In this document: positions 1 to 5,361 of the stretch, one piece after another
How positions within the stretch are numbered: position 1 is the stretch's first letter
Layout: every line of letters starts with the position of its first letter
DNA from: Selenomonadaceae bacterium
GTDB lineage: Bacteria > Bacillota > Negativicutes > Selenomonadales > Selenomonadaceae
Assembly: GCA_022786545.1 (NCBI GenBank)
Contig: JALFXV010000060.1
Coordinates: 1 to 40,318, forward strand
Length of the DNA stretch: 40,318 nt
Direction: 5' to 3'
Notes under the pieces: model-generated
Databases searched by the model: none
Told to the model about the DNA's origin: nothing
What the model saw: only the letters and a program-made list of their open reading frames with translations
Made by a program: the position numbers and the translations under genes

Positions 1-246
1 ATTGACAAGAAGCACGTCATGACTCATGGTGAGGCTGCTAACAACGAAGACGGCGGTGTTGGCACCCACAAGCCCTATGCCTGGTGGAATGATGGCTATG
101 GGGATGGAGATACCCGTGGTGACTTAGAGTACCTTGGCACGGCTGAAAGCCCTGCATACAGGCCGTGGGCTACCGATGGCAGCCGTGGGGGCGATGTGCT
201 CCGTGGCAAGGCCAACTGGTACAAGCACCAGCGCGGTGCACAGTAG
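1..246 (+). CDS. C-terminal part of an unidentified, possibly phage-related protein (5' end outside window)
   Basis: The reading frame is open from base 1 to the TAG at 244-246, so the gene starts upstream of the window; the ATG at 19 is probably internal. The visible 81 residues are rich in Gly, Asp, Trp and Tyr (for example AYRPWATDGSRGGDVLRGKA) and have no membrane segment. I do not recognise the family with confidence. The position just before a small NrdD-like protein, a toxin-antitoxin module and small hydrophobic peptides suggests the lysis end or accessory end of a prophage, so a cell-wall hydrolase tail is one possibility, but that is only context. The protein ends 26 bases before the next gene. 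Confidence 0.45.
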   Translation: MDKKHVMTHGEAANNEDGGVGTHKPYAWWNDGYGDGDTRGDLEYLGTAESPAYRPWATDGSRGGDVLRGKANWYKHQRGAQ

Positions 247-272
247 CAGCAATGTTGGGACGGGGTGATATT

Positions 273-557
273 ATGCTGATTAACGGCGTTGAAGTCACAG
301 TACGGAATATTCCTCGCATTTCAAAAGACGAAGTGCTGGCATATATTGCGTTGCTGACCAACGAGCATGGCGGTATCAGGCCACGAAAGCTAATTATCGG
401 CACAAACGATGCCGGTCAGGCCGTGCTGGACTACGAACTACAGGTAGTGCCTTTTGAGCGCATCCGGCGTATCACAGGCTATCTGGTAGGTGGCATGGAA
501 CGCTGGAATGATGCCAAGCGTGCCGAGGAGCATGACCGGGTAAAACATGGAATGTAA
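273..557 (+). CDS. Small protein with NrdD-like C-terminal motif
   Basis: This is a 94-residue protein. The ATG at 273 is chosen because a GGGGTGAT element lies just upstream; the longer open frame to 165 would overlap the previous gene by about 80 bases. The last third reads ERIRRITGYLVG, then ERWNDAKRAEEHDRVKH. That pattern (RxTGYLxG, W/FNDAKRAEExDRVKH) resembles the extreme C-terminus of class III anaerobic ribonucleotide reductases (NrdD) and of stand-alone small proteins often annotated as such in Firmicutes phages. The reductase catalytic barrel is absent and there is no zinc-binding cysteine set, so it cannot be a reductase by itself. A regulatory or phage accessory role is possible. 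A clear terminator follows at 566. Confidence 0.6.
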   Translation: MLINGVEVTVRNIPRISKDEVLAYIALLTNEHGGIRPRKLIIGTNDAGQAVLDYELQVVPFERIRRITGYLVGGMERWNDAKRAEEHDRVKHGM

Positions 558-565
558 TAAAAACG

Positions 566-608
566 AGCCACTGGAGCAACAATATTATCCAGTGGCTTAT
601 TTTTATTG
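566..608 (+). terminator. Rho-independent terminator after the NrdD-like gene
   Basis: A perfect 10-bp stem, AGCCACTGGA (566-575) with TCCAGTGGCT (588-597), closes a 12-nt loop and is followed by TATTTTTATTG. It lies 8 bases after the stop codon of the small NrdD-like gene and separates it from the toxin-antitoxin module. Confidence 0.85.
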
Positions 609-634
609 CGATTTTAGACGATATAGACTATAAT
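606..634 (+). promoter_or_regulatory. Promoter of the toxSAS-Panacea module
   Basis: TTGCGA (606-611) and TATAAT (629-634) are separated by exactly 17 bases. The -10 element matches consensus and lies about 38 bases before the start codon at 672. The -35 box overlaps the tail of the preceding terminator, so the module has independent transcription. Confidence 0.7.
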
Positions 635-671
635 GAGAATAGAATGTAGTATAAATATTTGGTGAACATAT

Positions 672-1289
672 ATGTTTAGCGATTTAGATAACTTGATTCC
701 TATCGTACAAAAAGATTATAATCAAATATGCGATTCATGGGATAACTGTGTAGCAACAAGCATAAATCTAAAGAAAAAATGTGTTATTGATGCTATTAAC
801 GATGAATTCATTATGAATAGCATTTCTAAGTACAGTTCATTCCTTAATGATAAAGCAGCTGAGCTAATGTTAAATTTCGGAGGGGTGGAGTATAGCAACT
901 CTATAGTAACTAGCCGAGTGAAAGCACAGAATTCAATTTTGCAGAAATTAGATATTTACCGTCGAACTCACGAGAATGGCAAAATACCTTTGAATAAATG
1001 CATAAATGATTTGTTCGGCATACGTATTATAATTGATAGTATATTCCGTTGCGATACAGTCAAAAGATATATTGAGGATACTTTTTCTAGTTACAAATGT
1101 ATAGACTCATCTAAAGGAGAATATCGTGCAATACATATATATTTCAAGAGTGATAATTATCATTTTCCTTGGGAACTTCAGGTATGGTCAAAACAAGATG
1201 AAGAAAATAACTTAAATTCTCATAAGACATATAAGCAGAAGTATACAAACTGGGAAAATGAAAATAAGGGAGGTGTCGTAATTGGTTAA
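672..1289 (+). CDS. RelA/SpoT-domain small alarmone synthetase, probable toxSAS toxin
   Basis: A 205-residue protein with the nucleotide pyrophosphokinase fold of the RelA/SpoT family and no hydrolase, TGS or ACT domain. Visible signatures are SRVKAQNSILQK (81-92, the basic R-x-K...S...K ATP-binding segment), DLFGIR (113-118), EYRAIH (150-155, the nucleotide-stacking Tyr loop) and ELQVW (168-172, equivalent of the EIQIRT strand). The N-terminal 65 residues are helical and poorly conserved. Such stand-alone synthetases either make (p)ppGpp/(p)ppApp or pyrophosphorylate tRNA 3' ends; when paired with an antitoxin they act as toxSAS toxins. The next gene encodes a Panacea domain, a known toxSAS antitoxin, and overlaps by 8 bases, so a toxin role is the best inference. 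Base composition is clearly more AT-rich than the housekeeping genes, which suggests horizontal transfer. ATG 672 has GGTG 7 bases upstream. Confidence 0.82.
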   Translation: MFSDLDNLIPIVQKDYNQICDSWDNCVATSINLKKKCVIDAINDEFIMNSISKYSSFLNDKAAELMLNFGGVEYSNSIVTSRVKAQNSILQKLDIYRRTHENGKIPLNKCINDLFGIRIIIDSIFRCDTVKRYIEDTFSSYKCIDSSKGEYRAIHIYFKSDNYHFPWELQVWSKQDEENNLNSHKTYKQKYTNWENENKGGVVIG

Positions 1290-2028
1290 GCATTTTATAA
1301 TTGTAAGCAGTTCGTATTCAGAAGGCATGCGGATTGCTATGCATTATGTTGTGGATGACTTTATGACGGCTGATTTGTTGACTGGAGAAATCAGGGCTAT
1401 AAAGACGCATTGCGGTGAAGGTGTATCGATTTCGACACATTACATAGAAACTGCTTCTCCAGATTGGAATTCTGTCGTAACGAAAGATAGATTTTTTGAA
1501 AATATCGAAGTTGTTGATAATTTGCTCACGTTTATCAAGCTTATTTCGATTGATAGAAAATTAAAAGGATTAGATATTGCGAAGTATATATTATCTAAAC
1601 ATTCTTGTACGCATTTAGAGTTAGAAAAGTTGGTATATATGTGCTATGCTGACTATTTATGTGGCACACAAAAAAGATTGTTTGAAGATAAAATATATGC
1701 ATTTAAGTACGGACCTGTTATCGAATCTGTGTACAATGAATATAAAGGTATTCGAGAAATAACAAATGCAGAATGTTCAGGTTACCCAATAAAAAAAGAT
1801 TTCGGCAGAATGCCTGCAAGGAGCAGAATTTTATTTGCGGAAGATGGTATAGCAAAGCTATCATATGTAAATAAGACATTGAATAGATATAAAGGTTTTT
1901 CTGCGTCTCAATTAGTTGATATTACCCATGTAAAAGATGGTCCTTGGTATCTTACAGATAAAAGCCGACCGTTTTCAGTTATTACAGACAGCACGATATT
2001 GGCACACCACTGTAAAGAAACTATTTGA
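1282..2028 (+). CDS. Panacea-domain (DUF4065) antitoxin with extra N-terminal region
   Basis: A 248-residue protein starting at TTG 1282, preceded by AGGGAGGTG; the start lies inside the toxin gene, giving an 8-base overlap and likely translational coupling. Residues about 97-245 carry the Panacea signature: LEKLVYMCYADYL (113-125), FEDKIYAFKYGPVIESVYNEY (134-154), ITHVKDGPW (214-222) and a C-terminal ITDSTILAHH segment. Panacea domains neutralise many unrelated toxins, including small alarmone synthetases, by direct binding. Residues 1-90 (including TADLLTGEIRAIKTHCGEGV) are an N-terminal extension that I do not recognise and that could confer toxin specificity or DNA binding. Toxin-first order is visible here. 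Composition is AT-rich like the toxin gene. A terminator follows at 2041. Confidence 0.85.
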   Translation: MVKHFIIVSSSYSEGMRIAMHYVVDDFMTADLLTGEIRAIKTHCGEGVSISTHYIETASPDWNSVVTKDRFFENIEVVDNLLTFIKLISIDRKLKGLDIAKYILSKHSCTHLELEKLVYMCYADYLCGTQKRLFEDKIYAFKYGPVIESVYNEYKGIREITNAECSGYPIKKDFGRMPARSRILFAEDGIAKLSYVNKTLNRYKGFSASQLVDITHVKDGPWYLTDKSRPFSVITDSTILAHHCKETI

Positions 2029-2040
2029 TGTTTTGTGAAC

Positions 2041-2078
2041 AAGTCGTAAAGGAAATGTCCCTTGCGGCTTATTTTTTT
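2041..2078 (+). terminator. Terminator of the toxSAS-Panacea module
   Basis: An imperfect hairpin, arms 2041-2052 and 2059-2070 (AAGTCGTAAAGG with CCCTTGCGGCTT), is followed by ATTTTTTT. It starts 12 bases after the antitoxin stop codon. Confidence 0.8.
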
Positions 2079-2095
2079 ACAAAATATCAATTAAA

Positions 2096-2129
2096 TTTGC
2101 TTGATAATCAAGCAAAAATGATGTATAAT
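2096..2129 (+). promoter_or_regulatory. Promoter overlapped by a perfect palindromic operator
   Basis: TTTGCTTGAT (2096-2105) and ATCAAGCAAA (2107-2116) form a perfect 10+1+10 palindrome. Inside it TTGATA (2101-2106) acts as a -35 box, with TATAAT (2124-2129) exactly 17 bases further. A repressor dimer on the palindrome would block RNA polymerase. The small HTH protein at 2495 or the unassigned phage repressor are candidate binders. The unit driven from here starts with the small peptide at 2162. Confidence 0.7.
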
Positions 2130-2161
2130 AAATATAGAAATTGAGAAAGGAGGAAGCAGAT

Positions 2162-2275
2162 ATAAAGACAAATAAAAACCGGTACAAGCTTATCAGCGCA
2201 ATCACAAAGCTGTTATTCGCAGTAGCAGCAGTGATTGAAGCAATCGCGAAATTGATTGATAGCTTAAACCGGTAA
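2162..2275 (+). CDS. 37-residue cationic-hydrophobic peptide with apparent AUA start
   Basis: A strong AAAGGAGG ribosome binding site (2146-2153) is followed at normal spacing by an open frame that has no ATG, GTG or TTG; the in-frame codon at the right place is ATA (2162). The frame encodes a basic N-terminus (KTNKNRYK) followed by a hydrophobic, probably amphipathic helix (LISAITKLLFAVAAVIEAIA) and ends in KLIDSLNR, with two tandem TAA stops at 2273-2278. Coding is supported by the promoter, the ribosome binding site, sensible codon use and the hairpin right after it. Function is unknown; size and composition resemble membrane-active toxin peptides or holin-like peptides. The non-standard start could mean very low expression or that the true start is not understood. 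Confidence 0.5.
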   Translation: MKTNKNRYKLISAITKLLFAVAAVIEAIAKLIDSLNR

Positions 2276-2284
2276 TAAAAAACC

Positions 2285-2310
2285 GAGGTGGGGCTTCGGC
2301 CCTGCCTCCT
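2285..2310 (+). terminator. GC-rich hairpin with UUCG tetraloop after the small peptide
   Basis: GAGGTGGGGC (2285-2294) pairs with GCCCTGCCTC (2299-2308) through ten pairs including two G-U pairs, closing a stable cUUCGg tetraloop (2295-2298). The following sequence is CTATATCCATTTT, so the U-run is weak. It may attenuate transcription between the peptide and the downstream genes, or stabilise the 3' end of the peptide mRNA. Confidence 0.6.
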
Positions 2311-2346
2311 ATATCCATTTTACATCATATCTGCGAAAAAATCAAA

Positions 2347-2511
2347 ATGAAAAATTCCACTTTATTTTTAAGCATGGCAGCATTGTGCATTGCCTCCAAA
2401 ACCCTGCTCGGGGCAGAAATTGCGGTAAATATCGTACAGGGAGTGCTTGCAGGTATCGCTATTTATTACGTCGTTAAGGAAAGGAAAGAACGGAATGAGC
2501 AAAATAAATGA
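2347..2511 (+). CDS. 54-residue small membrane protein
   Basis: ATG at 2347, stop TGA at 2509-2511. The sequence begins MKNSTLFLSMAALCIASKT, continues with a second hydrophobic segment (AEIAVNIVQGVLAGIAIYYVV) and ends in a charged tail KERKERNEQNK, so two short membrane helices or one helix plus a signal-like start are predicted. It overlaps the next gene (start 2495) by 17 bases, suggesting coupled expression. There is no strong Shine-Dalgarno sequence in front. Family unknown; a phage-type or toxin-type membrane peptide is possible. Confidence 0.5.
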   Translation: MKNSTLFLSMAALCIASKTLLGAEIAVNIVQGVLAGIAIYYVVKERKERNEQNK

Positions 2512-2692
2512 GGTCATGACGGCCACAGAGGCTGCTGAACGCTGGGGCATCGCCAAGGTAACAGTTCGTCAGGCTTGTTCTGGTTACAAGAAAGCACCGC
2601 CAAGATTTACTGCCGAGGAAACAAGGCAATCAGGCTCGACGTGGCTGATTACGGTGGAAGGTATGCAGAGAGTCTTTGGAGAACCTAAATAA
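2495..2692 (+). CDS. Small helix-turn-helix DNA-binding protein
   Basis: A 65-residue protein from ATG 2495, with GAAAGGAAAG upstream; the longer frame from 2447 lies inside the preceding peptide gene. Residues 8-25 (MTATEAAERWGIAKVTVR) form a MerR/excisionase-like winged HTH in which AERWG is the first helix and KVTVRQAC the recognition helix. The segment ETRQSGSTWLITVEGMQRVFG matches the wing and C-terminal end of this small family (arrangement: HTH, RxSGxTWLIT, G/AMxRxxG). Such proteins are common in prophages and integrative elements as excisionases or repressors. It is the last gene of its unit and is followed by a strong terminator. It could bind the palindrome at 2096-2116. Confidence 0.7.
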   Translation: MSKINEVMTATEAAERWGIAKVTVRQACSGYKKAPPRFTAEETRQSGSTWLITVEGMQRVFGEPK

Positions 2693-2719
2693 CAACATAA
2701 TACAAACAACATCTAATTC

Positions 2720-2760
2720 AAACCGCAGGTCAATATAAAAAGTCCTGCGGTTTATTTTTT
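2720..2760 (+). terminator. Strong terminator after the HTH gene
   Basis: Perfect 10-bp stem AAACCGCAGG (2720-2729) with CCTGCGGTTT (2744-2753), followed by ATTTTTT. Confidence 0.9.
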
Positions 2761-2763
2761 CGT

Positions 2764-2794
2764 GCAACAAAAAACTCTGGCGGTAGAGCCAGAG
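2764..2794 (-). terminator. Minus-strand terminator-like hairpin
   Basis: CTCTGGC (2775-2781) and GCCAGAG (2788-2794) form a 7-bp stem with a 6-nt loop; read on the minus strand it is followed by TTTTTTGTTG. It could stop transcription coming from the MltG-like gene, whose stop codon is about 210 bases upstream. Confidence 0.6.
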
Positions 2795-2958
2795 CTGTAT
2801 TCCAAGCATATTCCAAAAATCTTCCAAAATTCCGTTGGAATGATGGTAGAAGTAAACAAAAACTCATTAAAACATCTTCCAGAGCAAATAGCCACAAACG
2901 CTTATAAAACAAGGGTTTAAAGCACTTTTTCAAAACCTGCTTCAAACCGAACTAACCT

Positions 2959-2993
2959 ATTACATCCGATAATTTATACTTATCGGATGTAAT
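2959..2993. repeat. Perfect 14-bp inverted repeat
   Basis: ATTACATCCGATAA (2959-2972) is repeated inverted as TTATCGGATGTAAT (2980-2993) around a 7-nt spacer. Neither strand has a U-run after it, so it is not a typical terminator. It lies 10 bases from the stop of the MltG-like gene. Candidate roles are an mRNA 3' stabilising stem, an operator or a recombination site. Confidence 0.6.
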
Positions 2994-3002
2994 AGCTACA
3001 CT

Positions 3003-3431
3003 CTATAGAAAAGACCGTCCGTGAATCAATACGTTAAGGGCGTCCCCCGGTCTCATGCCCGGCTGCAGCTCAAAAACACCTGCCTGAAACTTGCTTTCTG
3101 CATTATTGAGCTTCACCGCCAGCCAGAATTTTGCCTGGGAATCAATAACCCCTTCCTGTTCCAAAAGCTCGCCAATCTCTGATGAGCCCATGCCCGGCTT
3201 GATGCGCACATAAACCCTGTCCTCGCCGGCAACCTCTGTCACATCAGAATAGGCACAGCTCATAGCCAGCAGCACTGTACTGACTGCCGCCACAGCACAG
3301 GCACCAGCGGCAGAATCAATCAGCACATTGCGCTTCGCCTTTTTCTGTGCTTCCTCCCCCTCGGCACTGCGAAAAAAAAACAATGACTCTATCCTGCTTG
3401 CCAGCTTTTCCTTTAACTCACTAAAATCCAT
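3003..3431 (-). CDS. Membrane-anchored MltG/YceG N-terminal-domain protein lacking the lytic transglycosylase domain
   Basis: A 142-residue protein; ATG 3431 has GGGGTGG just upstream (a GTG at 3443 is in frame but less likely). A charged cytoplasmic N-terminus of about 40 residues is followed by one membrane helix (about 41-60, AAGACAVAAVSTVLLAMSC). The outer part (about 70-140) reads VYVRIKPGMGSSEIGELLEQ, then GVIDSQAKFWLAVKL and AGVFELQPGMRPGDALNVLI, the LysM-like N-terminal domain of the MltG/YceG endolytic transglycosylase family. Full MltG is about 330-380 residues and has a catalytic Glu domain after this one, which is absent here. It may be a stand-alone peptidoglycan-binding factor, as in some Firmicutes, rather than a broken gene, since the frame ends cleanly. 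It lies downstream of a YgjP-type peptidase on the same strand. Confidence 0.7.
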   Translation of the reverse strand: MDFSELKEKLASRIESLFFFRSAEGEEAQKKAKRNVLIDSAAGACAVAAVSTVLLAMSCAYSDVTEVAGEDRVYVRIKPGMGSSEIGELLEQEGVIDSQAKFWLAVKLNNAESKFQAGVFELQPGMRPGDALNVLIHGRSFL

Positions 3432-3503
3432 AATCCACCCCACAAATTTTAACTTCTTTTATTGTACCACCATTGGGAAAGCTTTGTGAAGTATTTTCCA
3501 TCA

Positions 3504-4211
3504 TTATCTGCATTCACCTCTCAGCCACCCCTCTGCCTGCTGCCATGCAGGGTAAAAACCTGCCACCAGGGCATGAAACTTCGGGGTATGGTTCTTTTCC
3601 AGCAGGTGCACCAGCTCATGGATAATAACGTATGTCAGGCACTCTGGCGGCTTTTTAGCTAGATTGAGGCTGAGCCATACCCTCTTCTCCTTTATATTGC
3701 AGGAGCCCCAGCGTGTTTTCATGCGCTTGAGGCGCACCTCCTTTGCCGACAGGCCAGTAATTTGCTCGCACCTTGGAAAAACCTCCGGCACAGCCCGTTC
3801 CAGCTCCCGTCGGTACAGCTCATACAGGCAGTCCTCCAGCTGCTCCCTGCCGCTGCCCGGCGGCACTGCCAGCACAACATGGCCATCTGCCAGCCTGGCA
3901 AAACGGGCATGCTCCGTAAAAACCACTTTCAGCTCATAGGCTTTTCCCCACAAAAAGCATCTGCCACCTTGGGCAGCAATCCTTTCTCCGCAGCCCTGCA
4001 AGAACCTTTCCCGTGCCGCCATGATTCCCTGCCATGCCTCCCGCAGCACCGCCATCCATTCGTAATTCCGCACCCCCGGAGCGCAGCTTAACACCACATC
4101 GCCATAGGGCGGCAACACCTTCACCCGGATATTCTTCATCCGCGGCCTGCGCACCACCTGCACAGGCACCCCTTCAAATATGTATTCCTTCTTCGCAGTC
4201 ATCCGCACCAT
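3504..4211 (-). CDS. YgjP-like zinc metallopeptidase (DUF45, M48-related)
   Basis: A 235-residue protein of the usual length for the DUF45/YgjP family. The zinc site is visible near residues 195-210 as HELVHLLEKNHTPKFH (HExxH plus a distal His in NHTPKFH), preceded by the family motif RMKTRWGSCN and LSLNLAKKPPECLTYVIIHELVH. The N-terminal half carries RRPRMKNIRVKVLPPYGDVVLSCAPG, the typical substrate-side strand region. There is no signal peptide, so it should act in the cytoplasm; physiological substrates of this family are not well defined. Start ATG 4211 is used; ATG 4202 is an alternative and neither has a strong ribosome binding site. A hairpin follows upstream at 4247, separating it from the next minus-strand gene. 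Confidence 0.88.
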   Translation of the reverse strand: MVRMTAKKEYIFEGVPVQVVRRPRMKNIRVKVLPPYGDVVLSCAPGVRNYEWMAVLREAWQGIMAARERFLQGCGERIAAQGGRCFLWGKAYELKVVFTEHARFARLADGHVVLAVPPGSGREQLEDCLYELYRRELERAVPEVFPRCEQITGLSAKEVRLKRMKTRWGSCNIKEKRVWLSLNLAKKPPECLTYVIIHELVHLLEKNHTPKFHALVAGFYPAWQQAEGWLRGECR

Positions 4212-4246
4212 CCCTGACAGGCCATAAATATCGTAATACCGTTAAA

Positions 4247-4270
4247 CAAGCCGCAAAACTTTGCGGCTTG
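4247..4270 (-). terminator. Terminator-like hairpin downstream of the Rpn-like remnant
   Basis: CAAGCCGCAAA (4247-4257) and TTTGCGGCTTG (4260-4270) are perfect inverted repeats of 11 bp. On the minus strand the stem is followed by TTTAACGG, so the U-run is short. Confidence 0.6.
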
Positions 4271-4298
4271 AAGGTGAATTATTCAGGTTAAGCTAATA

Positions 4299-4493
4299 TT
4301 AGAGTAAAGCAAGATATTGAGGATAGTCTGCCTTTTGAATACCAATAGCATCCATCGCTTCTTCAGCTGACCAGCAAGTTTTTTTCATCAGGTTTCTTAT
4401 AGCATCCAGTTTGCTATTTTTCTCTTTAGCCGCTGCTTTCGCTTCAACCTCAGCCACTCTCTGGGCAACATATTCTTCTACGATATTACACAT
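4299..4493 (-). CDS. Short Rpn/PD-(D/E)XK nuclease-family C-terminal remnant
   Basis: A 64-residue frame. ATG 4493 has a strong GAGGAGG site 8 bases upstream, although the frame continues open to 4538. The sequence has a charged coiled region (VAEVEAKAAAKEKNSKLDAI) and ends NLMKKTCWSAEEAMDAIGI followed by PQYLALL. That pattern (basic helix, MKKTxWSxEEAMxxLxI, P-x-Y) is the C-terminal tail typical of Rpn-type recombination-promoting nucleases and related transposase-like proteins. The nuclease core (about 200 residues) is missing, so this is most likely a decayed leftover or a separately translated tail. The good ribosome binding site argues that it may still be expressed. Confidence 0.5.
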   Translation of the reverse strand: MCNIVEEYVAQRVAEVEAKAAAKEKNSKLDAIRNLMKKTCWSAEEAMDAIGIQKADYPQYLALL

Positions 4494-4699
4494 TTTGCTT
4501 ACCTCCTCGTCCACAGATTTTAGTGTGCGCAAGAGCAATTTTTATTACGTACACTTTATCATATAAGCACTAAAAATCAACAGTTCTAAAAAAGAAAATA
4601 CCCGCCAACCACATATCCTCTATTTATCCAGCAGATATTTGCTTTTTATCTGATGCATTTCATAATTATTACAAAACATAATATCTTTCAAAGCAAAGA

Positions 4700-5011
4700 T
4701 TACAACAAATCAGCATAGTTTTGCTTACCATAAAAAAATCGCATAACATAAACAAGTCGTCTATCGTTATCTATCCTATAAACCATAATATAATTCTTTA
4801 TGACAACCTTCCTATAACCCAGCCGCTTCAATCTCTCATCTTGGCAAAGCTCGTACATAAAGGGAATTACAGATAACTTTTTATAACACTGTTCAACCTC
4901 ATCTGCAAAATCCTTTGCCGCCGTAAAGTTATACAATTTACCTGTGATGTAGCCAATAATATTATCCAAATCTTTAGTAGCAGCTACTGTTTCTAATACC
5001 TTATATGTCAT
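4700..5011 (-). CDS. RelE/ParE-superfamily toxin
   Basis: A 103-residue protein. The order MTYKVLETVAATKDLDNIIGYI, KDFADEVEQCYKKLSVIPFM, LGYRKVVIKNYIMVYRID and RRLVYVMRFFYGKQNYADLL is the standard ParE/RelE fold: N-terminal strand, helical hairpin, then three strands ending in a C-terminal RFFYGKQNY motif. Members either cleave mRNA on the ribosome or poison gyrase; ParE-type is suggested by xRI/RFFYGRQDY-like ending, but target cannot be assigned from sequence. The start codon lies inside the antitoxin gene (11-base overlap), as in other type II modules. Confidence 0.87.
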   Translation of the reverse strand: MTYKVLETVAATKDLDNIIGYITGKLYNFTAAKDFADEVEQCYKKLSVIPFMYELCQDERLKRLGYRKVVIKNYIMVYRIDNDRRLVYVMRFFYGKQNYADLL

Positions 5012-5261
5012 ATTTTTCCCTTAATTTGTATATAGCATTACCTGCCTCTGCTACCCTGCCCATGGCTATGTCTTCCTCCGCTTCTGAAAGGCAGGCATAA
5101 ATTGCCTGTCTGCATAGCTTTTCTTCATAAGCTTCCATACTCATTATTACCATATCACCATAGCCATTTTTTGTTATATAAATAGGCTCTGACGATTCAT
5201 GACACATATTAGAAATTTCCGATGTGTTTTTCAAGTCTCTTATAGGTATAATTTTCGGCAT
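5001..5261 (-). CDS. Phd/YefM-family antitoxin
   Basis: An 86-residue protein starting at ATG 5261 with AGGAGGGG upstream (an open frame to 5282 precedes the ribosome binding site and is not used). MPKIIPIRDLKNTSEISNMC followed by EPIYITKNGYGDMVIMSMEAYE is the classic Phd/YefM DNA-binding N-terminal domain; the remaining C-terminal 40 residues (EEDIAMGRVAEAGNAIYKLR) would be the toxin-binding helix. It neutralises the downstream ParE/RelE-like toxin and is expected to autorepress the promoter at 5295-5322, where repeated CATAATTATR elements are seen. Confidence 0.88.
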   Translation of the reverse strand: MPKIIPIRDLKNTSEISNMCHESSEPIYITKNGYGDMVIMSMEAYEEKLCRQAIYACLSEAEEDIAMGRVAEAGNAIYKLREKYDI

Positions 5262-5279
5262 AACATCCCCTCCTAACAA

Positions 5280-5322
5280 CATAATTATGCCATAATTATA
5301 CCATAAAAATTAATATTTTCAA
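5280..5322 (-). promoter_or_regulatory. Promoter and repeated operator of the YefM/ParE module
   Basis: On the minus strand TTGAAA (5317-5322) and TATAAT (5295-5300) are 16 bases apart. The -10 region and the next bases hold two close copies of a palindromic element, CATAATTATG (5280-5289) and CATAATTATA (5291-5300). That arrangement fits antitoxin autorepression. Confidence 0.65.
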
Positions 5323-5361
5323 TATAATTTCACCATGCAACAAATTACTACTATTGAGTAT

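Larger units (their letters stand above)
2693..3002. other. 310-base AT-rich gap with two terminators and a 14-bp inverted repeat
   Basis: No convincing gene is seen. The stretch contains the plus-strand terminator at 2720, a minus-strand terminator-like hairpin at 2764-2794, a cluster of TTCCA motifs (2798-2846) and a perfect 14-bp inverted repeat (2959-2972 with 2980-2993). It lies between the phage-like plus-strand genes and the minus-strand chromosomal genes, so it may contain the border of the accessory element. Confidence 0.4.

Noticed and set aside
672..2028. Housekeeping RelQ/YjbM-type (p)ppGpp synthetase
   Set aside because: The coupling with a Panacea antitoxin, AT-rich composition, own promoter and phage-like surroundings favour a toxin-antitoxin module over the chromosomal small synthetase.
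2730..2945. Minus-strand 71-codon frame in the 2.7-3.0 kb gap
   Set aside because: It runs through a terminator, has no ribosome binding site and no recognisable sequence features.
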